NCBI GenBank assembly: GCA_964497185.1
Contig: CAZCBX010000003.1
Coordinates: forward strand, 1 to 64,000
From: CAZCBX01 sp964497185
GTDB lineage: Bacteria > Bdellovibrionota_G > JALEGL01 > JAGRMV01
Direction: 5' to 3'
DNA: 64,000 nt
Shown: positions 36,407-43,867 of the stretch, piece by piece
Layout of the letters: each line of letters begins with the position of its first letter
Position numbering within the stretch: position 1 is the stretch's first letter
Translations under genes and position numbers: made by a program
Notes under the pieces: model-generated
Seen by the model: only the letters and a program-made list of their open reading frames with translations
The model's database searches: none
Told to the model about the DNA's origin: nothing

Positions 36407-39346
36407 CTATTGCCTTACATCTCGGATGGCTTCCCGTTCATCCCCCACAATGCGTGGCGTAATGAAAATAAGCAATTCATCGCGTTGAAGTGTTTTGTCG
36501 TTACTTTTAAACAAAAAGCCCAAAATCGGAATGGATGACAAGAACGGTACGCGGTCAATGGTCCGACCTGTGCTCATGGCGTAAATACCGCCCAGAACGG
36601 TGGTATTCCCACTTTTGACCAACACTTCAGTGGTGGCCGTACGCTGTGTGATGATGGGGTTGTCCAAAACAACCTCACCCGATGGTTCGTTTCGTGTCGC
36701 GGTGATGTTCATCAATACCGCACCTTCGTTGGTGATGTGGGGTGTGACGTTGAGCGACGTGGCCGCGTTTTCAAAACGAACGTTTGAACCTGAATCCGCT
36801 GTTTGTGTAATAAACGGGATTCGTCGTCCGGATGAAATGGTGGCAGACTTGTTATCCAATACGGTCACCTTGGGAGATGAAATCAGTTTGGATTCACCGC
36901 GCTGTTCACCAAAGGCCAATTGCAAGTCCAAATCCAACACATTGTTGATGCTACCCATGTTGATGCCTGCACTTTGTGTCGCCGTGGTCAAAGACCCCGT
37001 AAAATCCAAAGCAAATGGAACTTCAATGGAGTTGGGGAAGTACAACCCTGTGGGGTTACCCGTTTGTGGTGTAAATCGGGATTGCCCTGTCCAGGTAATA
37101 CCCAATGAACGACCAAAACGTGTCGTGGCTTCCACGATGCGTGCTTCGATGGATACTTGAGGTGTTTGCGTATCCAAAATATCGATCATTTTTTTGGCTT
37201 TTTCCAAATTCTCGCGGATGTCTTTGATGATCAATGTATTGGTACGGCTATCGATATCCACAGAGCCGCGTTCAGACAATACGGTCCCGACTTGCGAGGT
37301 CAGCGTACCGGCCTCAGCATAACTCACGGGTTTGAATAAAATGTCCAACGGTTTGACAGCCTGGGCTGCGCGCTCGGCGGCAGCGGCGGCTTCTTTTTCT
37401 TCCTGCAGCTTGGCCGATGGCGCAATTCGCACGATGTTGCCGTATTTTTCAAACCACAAACCCTTGCTTTGAAGGATAATCGCAAAGGCCTGATCCCAAG
37501 GCACGTCATCCAACTTGATGGTGACGCGACCATTGACGTCATCCGATATGATTAAGTTAAATTTTGAAATATCGGCAATCAGCCTAAAGATACTTCGCAC
37601 GTCTGCATCTTTGATGTCCAACGAGATTTTGCGGCCCGTAAATCTTCGGCCATCCAAATCACCTGCCAAAATACGGCCCATTTGACTCAAAGGTGTACCC
37701 GTATCGACAGAGTCACTCATAAATGACTCGTCTACATATTTATAACGAAAACTGGAGGTTTCTTTGGCTTCTGGCGCCATGGCTTCTGACATGGAAACTT
37801 CTTGGGCTGGCACAAGGGGCTGATCCACGCTGGTGCCAGTGTTGGATGCCGCGGCTTGTGCTTCTTGCGGCTTGTCCACCATGGGAAAGTCAATGTACAA
37901 GTTTTGGCCATCTTGGCTGATTTCGTACGGCACGTTGGTTTGGTAAGTAGAAATCAAAAAGGAAGACGCTTTGTCATCGGCATCGTAAGAAGGCGTTACA
38001 CGAGAAACCGAACTTGCATATTCACTTGTATCCAAATAACGCTCCAACAGCTCGTTTTTAAAGCGCGCGTTGGGAATGTAAATTTTTACCTGGTCTTCGC
38101 GAGGAATCAACACATCAAACTTGGTGTCTGCACGATTTAAACCGATGGTGATGCGAGATTTTTGAATCCCTTCCATTTGTTCAAAGTTCACTTTGTCGAT
38201 GACAATTTTTCGACGGTTTTCGACGTCCAATCCCAGACCAAAATCAACATTGACGGTTGAATCATCCACCATGGTTGTGTTGGGTGAAGCTTCACTAACC
38301 ACAGGAGCTGATTCCAAGGCATCAATGGTTGCATTGTCCACCAAACCCAGTGGACGCTGGATCAAGATGGTAACTTTGTCATTGGTGCGAGAAAGCGTGT
38401 ACTCTGGGATGGTATCGGTTTTCAAATCCAGCACCACACGGGTGTATTCTGGGTTTTCCCCCACGCGAATTTGGTCAACTTCCTGCGTACCGACCATCAT
38501 GTTTTTTTCGGGCAAGTCGGCTTGCAATACATTCACAAAGTCAAAAACCAATCGATTGGGCTCACCCAATGCTTGTTCATTGACCGTACCCACCTGGCCG
38601 TTTCCAGAAATCATGATAATGGTGCCTTCCTCAGAAGTGGCATAATCCACATCTGTGATGGCTGATGCAGGCGCATCGGTCACCAAAGCCACTTCATCAG
38701 CGGGTGCTACAAAAGCATCGTCGGTGGTTAAAGCAAATGGATCGGTGGCTGCATCCCCTTCCAAAGGAAATAATTGGCCGTCGTCTTCAAAGTTATTCAA
38801 ATCAGGCGCATCGGATCCATCTTCAGGAAACAAGCCTATGGATTCAAGGGGCTGCTCCGAAGCAGCGGCCGGAACTTCCACGTCGCCAATGCGCAAAATC
38901 AATTGATTGCCAAAAGATTCCATTTGGTATTCAGAAGGTACATTCAAAGCAATTTCTGCGCGACTCAATGAGCCTTGCGCATCATCGAATTGCTCCATGG
39001 AAATGGTCTGGACGGTGCTATCACCCACCGCAATATTGTTGGTGACATCGCCCATCTGCGTATCGGTTAGATCCACCACAATTCGGCTGGGCTCTTCCAG
39101 TTTAAAAATGTTGGGCGACATGGGCTGTGTGCCCGTAAACGTAACAATGGTGCCTAGAGGCTGACTATCCACTGAAATGTCCTGTAGCTGATTGGGTCCA
39201 TCAAAAGAAACCGATTCCTGTACTGCATCCGAGTCTGAAACCGTCGTTGGTGCGTCTTTGGATCCGCAACCCACCACCATCGACAAACCAAGCAGCATCC
39301 CCAGCACCTGATATCGAATTACTTTTGTCTCTTTTATTTTTCTCAT
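36407..39346 (-). CDS. pilQ: Type IV pilus secretin PilQ
   Basis: Outer-membrane secretin pore for the pilus. The 979 residues begin with a hydrophobic segment and what reads as a lipobox (SMVVGCGSKD). AMIN domains for peptidoglycan binding lie at about 60-150 and 230-320. The STN/N0 unit (ISLDIKDADVRSIFRLIAD) is near 580, an N1 domain near 670-735, and the secretin domain carries VPFLSSIPILGFLF and ends with LLIFITPRIV. The ATG at 39346 has AGGA eight bases upstream; a GTG five codons earlier would overlap the pilP stop. It follows pilMNOP in the standard order. A lipidated PilQ would be unusual for this secretin class. Confidence 0.95.
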   Translation of the reverse strand: MRKIKETKVIRYQVLGMLLGLSMVVGCGSKDAPTTVSDSDAVQESVSFDGPNQLQDISVDSQPLGTIVTFTGTQPMSPNIFKLEEPSRIVVDLTDTQMGDVTNNIAVGDSTVQTISMEQFDDAQGSLSRAEIALNVPSEYQMESFGNQLILRIGDVEVPAAASEQPLESIGLFPEDGSDAPDLNNFEDDGQLFPLEGDAATDPFALTTDDAFVAPADEVALVTDAPASAITDVDYATSEEGTIIMISGNGQVGTVNEQALGEPNRLVFDFVNVLQADLPEKNMMVGTQEVDQIRVGENPEYTRVVLDLKTDTIPEYTLSRTNDKVTILIQRPLGLVDNATIDALESAPVVSEASPNTTMVDDSTVNVDFGLGLDVENRRKIVIDKVNFEQMEGIQKSRITIGLNRADTKFDVLIPREDQVKIYIPNARFKNELLERYLDTSEYASSVSRVTPSYDADDKASSFLISTYQTNVPYEISQDGQNLYIDFPMVDKPQEAQAAASNTGTSVDQPLVPAQEVSMSEAMAPEAKETSSFRYKYVDESFMSDSVDTGTPLSQMGRILAGDLDGRRFTGRKISLDIKDADVRSIFRLIADISKFNLIISDDVNGRVTIKLDDVPWDQAFAIILQSKGLWFEKYGNIVRIAPSAKLQEEKEAAAAAERAAQAVKPLDILFKPVSYAEAGTLTSQVGTVLSERGSVDIDSRTNTLIIKDIRENLEKAKKMIDILDTQTPQVSIEARIVEATTRFGRSLGITWTGQSRFTPQTGNPTGLYFPNSIEVPFALDFTGSLTTATQSAGINMGSINNVLDLDLQLAFGEQRGESKLISSPKVTVLDNKSATISSGRRIPFITQTADSGSNVRFENAATSLNVTPHITNEGAVLMNITATRNEPSGEVVLDNPIITQRTATTEVLVKSGNTTVLGGIYAMSTGRTIDRVPFLSSIPILGFLFKSNDKTLQRDELLIFITPRIVGDEREAIRDVRQ

Positions 39347-39357
39347 TCTATGTTTCC

Positions 39358-39933
39358 TCACTCATCCGAAAATGAAAATTCAAGACTTTCCAGCTCTTGA
39401 TCTTCATCGTCCTCTTGTTCCAGATGTAAATCCAATTCTAACTGGCGAACGGTAATATCGCCAGTTGGGCTGCGGTATTCTTCCTGCACGTACACTTTGT
39501 TTCTGGCAACTTTCACTATTTTGCCACCATTGCGACCAATGCGATTGCCTTTCTGTGCGATATAGCTGTAACCATCTGGCGCGCGAAACAATGCTTTGGG
39601 CTTGGCGATGCCCCACACCACGGCGGTCAAGGTTAACTCGGACAAATCAAAAAGCTCTAAGTTGTTTTCAAAATTGCGAACCGTTTTGGTCACCACCTTA
39701 CCCTCGAATGATTTGTAAGGGTCACGACGGCCATTGGGATTGTAAAACATCTCCTGGTCGGTTTTGCTTAAAAAATCAACTTCTTTGACCTGAGGTTCAT
39801 TTTGAATTTTCTGCCCATTGGCTTCAACTTTTTTCTCGATGGTATTCATTCTCGATTCCAAATCGAGATCAGAGCTACAAGCGACCAAACCCATGCAAGA
39901 AAATATCAACAAGCTACGCAGTTTGCACATCAT
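39358..39933 (-). CDS. pilP: Type IV pilus inner-membrane lipoprotein PilP
   Basis: A 191-residue lipoprotein (signal with lipobox LVACSS) that links the PilN/PilO inner-membrane platform to PilQ. The mature part contains the family landmark RRDPYKSFEG and a C-terminal beta domain with YIAQKGNRIGRNGGKIVKV. A strongly acidic tail follows (EQEDDEDQELE). The start overlaps the pilO stop by four bases. Confidence 0.93.
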   Translation of the reverse strand: MMCKLRSLLIFSCMGLVACSSDLDLESRMNTIEKKVEANGQKIQNEPQVKEVDFLSKTDQEMFYNPNGRRDPYKSFEGKVVTKTVRNFENNLELFDLSELTLTAVVWGIAKPKALFRAPDGYSYIAQKGNRIGRNGGKIVKVARNKVYVQEEYRSPTGDITVRQLELDLHLEQEDDEDQELESLEFSFSDE

Positions 39934-40571
39934 CTTCTTCTCCTCCTGCGACGACTTCTGTTTTCATCATCCGATGAAGAACTGGACGATGGCGCCACAG
40001 CACCTCTGCCTCCAAATGTATAAGTTGTAACGTTGGTGGTCAGCTCTAGCTCCGCATCTCCATTGGTCAAAACCACTTTGGAAAAATTAATGTCCGAAAC
40101 ATTGATGATTCGATCCAGTTTTCCGATTCGATCAATAAATTCAGCGATGCGATGATAGGTACCTTCCAATCGGACACTCAGACTCAGCTCATTGTAAAAA
40201 TCTTTTCGACCTTCGCTACCGGGCTTAAATGAAAGCAATTCTACGTTGGCCTTTTCTGCTTCGACAAACAATTGCTTATATAGCTGATGCACGTTGGCTT
40301 CGTTGGGCAACAAAGTCACTGCTCGATCCAATTGCTGATTGAGAATATTCACCTCTTCTTGAAACTGCGGCAGGTTGTCAGCCACCGCTTGGTTTTCAAC
40401 ATATTTTTTTTCCAGTTTTTGGCTTTCGGAGCGCTTCTGCTCCAGCTCTTTGACCTTGGGATCGTAAATTAGAAAGTAAAGCACCGCGAACAAAACAAAG
40501 GGAATCGCCACAATGGCTGCCCAGCGGGCTGGCATGGGCACTTTGGAATACTTATCAATCAGCTGATCCAT
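39930..40571 (-). CDS. pilO: Type IV pilus alignment protein PilO
   Basis: A 213-residue inner-membrane protein: one N-terminal helix (about 17-37), a coiled coil (about 40-90) and a ferredoxin-like periplasmic domain. The ATG at 40571 is one base after the pilN stop and has GGGAG upstream; the long open frame before it lies inside pilN. The C-terminus is odd: six serines, an acidic patch, then a run of seven arginines just before the stop. It forms the alignment complex with PilM, PilN and PilP. Confidence 0.93.
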   Translation of the reverse strand: MDQLIDKYSKVPMPARWAAIVAIPFVLFAVLYFLIYDPKVKELEQKRSESQKLEKKYVENQAVADNLPQFQEEVNILNQQLDRAVTLLPNEANVHQLYKQLFVEAEKANVELLSFKPGSEGRKDFYNELSLSVRLEGTYHRIAEFIDRIGKLDRIINVSDINFSKVVLTNGDAELELTTNVTTYTFGGRGAVAPSSSSSSDDENRSRRRRRRR

Positions 40572-40572
40572 G

Positions 40573-41130
40573 CTACGCTCCCTTCGGTGTGTAATTAACG
40601 TTGGATGTGATGGAGAATTTCTGCAATTCTTTTTGTCCTTCGATGGACTGATCGACCTTCTCCAAGACAACATTGGTGAAATAGGGAGACTCAATGAGCA
40701 GATCCACAAATTCTTCCAGTGTTGGGCCATCCATGGCAAAACCATCAATGGAGAGTTTTTTGCCCGTTTCTTTAAATGACAACACCCACACTTTGTCTGG
40801 CAACAGCTCTGAAAACTCTTCCATAAAAAATACAGGACCCGTTCGCTGACGGTTGAGCTGCTCAATGGTGGATATTTTACGCTCAAGTTCGGCTTTTTGC
40901 TTTTTAAAACCTTCAACTTTGGTGATGACAGAATCCAGCGCTTTGATTTTGGTATTTAAACGCGTCGTGTACTGATCTTCGTGCTCAATCTTTTTATTGA
41001 TGGATATGTCCATGATTAAAAAATAAGCCGCCGTTGAAAGCAAACACAGCACAACCAAAATTCCCATTTGCAAAAAGAAAACGTTCTTTTTAAATTCGTT
41101 CTTGGTGGGCAGCAGGTTAATATAAATCAT
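40573..41130 (-). CDS. pilN: Type IV pilus alignment protein PilN
   Basis: A 185-residue bitopic inner-membrane protein. The N-terminus MIYINLLPTKNEF carries the INLLP motif that binds the cleft of PilM. A membrane helix follows at about 22-42, then a coiled coil and a periplasmic domain. The start overlaps the pilM stop by four bases. Confidence 0.95.
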   Translation of the reverse strand: MIYINLLPTKNEFKKNVFFLQMGILVVLCLLSTAAYFLIMDISINKKIEHEDQYTTRLNTKIKALDSVITKVEGFKKQKAELERKISTIEQLNRQRTGPVFFMEEFSELLPDKVWVLSFKETGKKLSIDGFAMDGPTLEEFVDLLIESPYFTNVVLEKVDQSIEGQKELQKFSITSNVNYTPKGA

Positions 41131-42212
41131 CGATCCCCCAGTACCCGCATGGCAAGACCCACTGCAACCGCAGCAGAAGGTGCAACTTCTTGGATTTGCT
41201 CATAGCTAAACTTGTTCTGATTGATTTCAATTTCTTTGAAAGGATTCACAATTTCAACCGGCAAATCCAGCTTGGATTCAATAATGTTGGAAAGGGTTGG
41301 AATTTTAGAAGAGCCGCCCATAAGAAAAATTCGAGACACTTTGCCACGTGCCGAAGAGGCCGCGTAAAAATCCATGGACCGTTGAATTTCGCCCGCGATG
41401 GCTTCCGACACAGAGCGAATAATACCGCCCACTTCTTGTGGAATCACGGCTTCAGTGGTTTCCATGGGCGCACCAAAATCTCCACCCAGCTTCAATGACT
41501 CGGCTTGTTCCAAACTCACGTTCATCTGTTTTTGAATTTCACTGGTGTAAAAATTGCCCCCGATATTGATGTCTCGCGTGAAAGCCGAGATGCCATTTTC
41601 CAAAATATTCACGTTTGATATGCTGGCACCAATGTTGACCAATGCCACCACATCGTTTTGGTAGCCTGGATAATTGTATTGAAACATGTTTTCGATGGCA
41701 AACGCATCCACGTCCATAATTAATGGCTTTAGTCCTGACTCAAGCAGCAAATCGGTGTATTCGCCCACCGTCTCTTTTTTGGCCGCGACCAGAATGACAT
41801 CCATTTTTCCGGCTTCACCTTCCATGTCGTCGATGTCTAAAATTTGAACATCGTAAAACACGTCATCTTTGTCATAGGGGATGTATTGCTCCATTTCCCA
41901 CTGAATGCCCTCTTCCAATTCTTCTTGGGTCATGTAGGGATAGGTGAATTTTTTCATGATCACGGCGTGGCCGGAGATGGACGCGACGACATTTTTATTC
42001 TTAATTTGGTTGTGGGCGATGATTTCACGAATCTTGCTGGTGATGTTGTCTTTACTTACAATGGTGCCGTCGACAATGGTTTCTGGCTCCAAAGGGGCAA
42101 TTTGAAAATACTCAAGCGTGTACATGCCTTTGTTGTCCTTAAGACCGACCACTTTGATGCTACTGGAACCAATGTCGATTCCTATGAGATTTTTTCCTTT
42201 TTGAAACAACAA
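41127..42212 (-). CDS. pilM: Type IV pilus actin-like ATPase PilM
   Basis: A cytoplasmic actin-fold protein, 361 residues, which anchors PilN and starts the inner-membrane platform. It begins MLFQKGKNLIGIDIGSSSIKVVG from a TTG codon at 42212; a GGGGAG site lies eight bases upstream and no ATG fits the family N-terminus. Other motifs are VALVNIGASISNVN and IFLMGGSSKIPTL. It is first in the pilMNOPQ run. The rare start may limit its level. Confidence 0.93.
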   Translation of the reverse strand: MLFQKGKNLIGIDIGSSSIKVVGLKDNKGMYTLEYFQIAPLEPETIVDGTIVSKDNITSKIREIIAHNQIKNKNVVASISGHAVIMKKFTYPYMTQEELEEGIQWEMEQYIPYDKDDVFYDVQILDIDDMEGEAGKMDVILVAAKKETVGEYTDLLLESGLKPLIMDVDAFAIENMFQYNYPGYQNDVVALVNIGASISNVNILENGISAFTRDINIGGNFYTSEIQKQMNVSLEQAESLKLGGDFGAPMETTEAVIPQEVGGIIRSVSEAIAGEIQRSMDFYAASSARGKVSRIFLMGGSSKIPTLSNIIESKLDLPVEIVNPFKEIEINQNKFSYEQIQEVAPSAAVAVGLAMRVLGDR

Positions 42213-42315
42213 TGTATGTTCTCCCCTGTTTCGCTCACCCGCTCTGCTGTAAAATTGGATCGCACTTATTTTAAGTTGCAAGAATCCACATGAATACAAC
42301 AGGCCTATCCAGAAT

Positions 42316-42344
42316 ATTGTAGGGGCAATTTTACAATAGAACAA
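42316..42344 (-). promoter_or_regulatory. Putative promoter of pilMNOPQ
   Basis: On the minus strand TTGTTC (42339-42344), 17 bases, TACAAT (42316-42321), about 100 bases before the pilM start codon. Confidence 0.5.
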
Positions 42345-42425
42345 CTTTTTCCACGAAAAAAAGAGGCAATTGATGAAAATAACTTCCTTTTTTTATGTTT
42401 TTAAAACCATTGAGCCCTAACCATG

Positions 42426-42447
42426 ACAGAACATTCTGTGATATAAT
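42426..42447 (+). promoter_or_regulatory. Extended -10 promoter with dyad upstream of the PilW-like gene
   Basis: TGATATAAT (42439-42447) is a perfect extended -10 element. The dyad ACAGAA-CA-TTCTGT (42426-42439) lies immediately upstream, overlapping the TG by one base, and no -35 box is present. In-frame ATGs follow one base (42449) and seven bases (42455) later with no ribosome-binding site, so the mRNA is probably leaderless and the dyad could be an operator. Confidence 0.55.
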
Positions 42448-42454
42448 CATGGGA

Positions 42455-43867
42455 ATGAAAATTGCTCCATTTTACTCTAAAAATGGCTACTTTCGTTCAC
42501 AAAGGGGCCTTACACTCATTGAGCTGATGATCGGCACAGTGCTGCTTTTGGCCGTCAGCGCAGGGGTCTTTCGGTTTGTGCGTGAATTTTCCACCAAAAC
42601 TTCCAGTGCTCAAGAGGAATTGAGCGTACAAAAACGCGTCATTGGTTTTAAACGCTTGCTGTCCGAAGAAGTGGAAAACATCGTGCCCATGCAAAACTCA
42701 CGCGCCTCTTTTCTATCTGTGTCGCGCCCGTTTGCCTGCGTTAATACCAGTGACGCGAATGAAATCCAGGAAATGAGCTGGAGCCTAATTCCTTTCCCCG
42801 GCTACAATTTGGACGAATATACATCCACCGCTGCCTTTGGTGATTTGTTCACCAACCCGGTCGACCCCACCATTTATTTTGATAATGCTTCAGACGCAGA
42901 AGCCGTTGATTTAAGTGATGGTGTTATTTTTGCCACCGTGGATCGCGAGGCTTCTCTGATTCAAGTGGCGCGAAATGCCGCGGGTTCCCTGTTTCCCACG
43001 GCGCAAATTGACCCCAGCGATGGGTCATTTGTGGATCAACCCATTGTTTTGGAGACCCGAGACGGTTTGGAAGTCGGCGACTATATATTTATATCCGATT
43101 CTTTCAAACGCGACCTTGTACGCATCACCTCTTTGGTCGAAAGAGCCGATGGGTTTGGCTTTGATGTTTTTCACAACAACGCGTCCATTTGGAACATTCC
43201 ATTTGAATATGACTTTGGCTACACCCGTGACAACAGTGGCAACCAAATCGAAATCCCTGGAGGGGCCTATGTGGTCAAAGCCAACATTTCCTCTTATTTC
43301 TTCGATCCAGACACCAACACCATCCAAAAAGACAACCATGTATTGGACGACGGCTTTAACCCCGATACCCTGGCGTATGGTGCCAGTGGTTTGGTATACG
43401 CTTTTCAACCCATTTTGAGCAACGTTCAGCAGTTCAAAATAGGATACCGCGTGGTCGACCCCTTAGACAATGTAGCCGACGGTGTCGATGACACCATCGT
43501 TACACGCACCCCACGCCCCGGAATATACGGACGGGATTATGCACGCTGCATTGTAACCTCTGAAGCGTTTTGCGACTGCCAAAATCAATTGGGCTTTTCG
43601 GACATGAAAAAATTGGAACTGGACATCACCATGCTCCCCGACCCTTCCGACCCAGGTGCTGCGGGTCAAAAGCTGGCCACCAATCTCTCTTTCGTGCCTA
43701 AAAAACTGGTGGACCCTCCCTCGGGCTCTTCAACATCCCTTTTATTAAACAAACCTGAACTACCGGGCGTGTATGTTGAAAACACCAAGCCGGCCAGCGA
43801 ACTGGATTCAAATGGTGGATCCAGCGGATCGGACGGTCCCATTGGTGGGGGAAGCGGAGGCAATTAA
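42455..43867 (+). CDS. PilW-like prepilin (minor pilin)
   Basis: A 470-residue secreted prepilin-like protein. The type III signal RGLTLIELMIGTVLLL has the cleavage site before LTLIE and Glu+5, followed by a hydrophobic helix. The large C-terminal part is beta-rich, with four cysteines and a Ser/Gly-rich tail (GGSSGSDGPIGGGSGG). Such large minor pilins form or prime the pilus tip. The ATG at 42455 was chosen because of the extended -10 box; 42449 is equally in frame. The stop overlaps the next start by one base (TAATG), and the pair is divergent from pilMNOPQ. Confidence 0.8.
   Translation: MKIAPFYSKNGYFRSQRGLTLIELMIGTVLLLAVSAGVFRFVREFSTKTSSAQEELSVQKRVIGFKRLLSEEVENIVPMQNSRASFLSVSRPFACVNTSDANEIQEMSWSLIPFPGYNLDEYTSTAAFGDLFTNPVDPTIYFDNASDAEAVDLSDGVIFATVDREASLIQVARNAAGSLFPTAQIDPSDGSFVDQPIVLETRDGLEVGDYIFISDSFKRDLVRITSLVERADGFGFDVFHNNASIWNIPFEYDFGYTRDNSGNQIEIPGGAYVVKANISSYFFDPDTNTIQKDNHVLDDGFNPDTLAYGASGLVYAFQPILSNVQQFKIGYRVVDPLDNVADGVDDTIVTRTPRPGIYGRDYARCIVTSEAFCDCQNQLGFSDMKKLELDITMLPDPSDPGAAGQKLATNLSFVPKKLVDPPSGSSTSLLLNKPELPGVYVENTKPASELDSNGGSSGSDGPIGGGSGGN

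Noticed and set aside
40572..40916. Long upstream extension of pilO
   Set aside because: It is in a shifted frame inside pilN, and the added residues lack PilO similarity. The ATG at 40571 has a good ribosome site.
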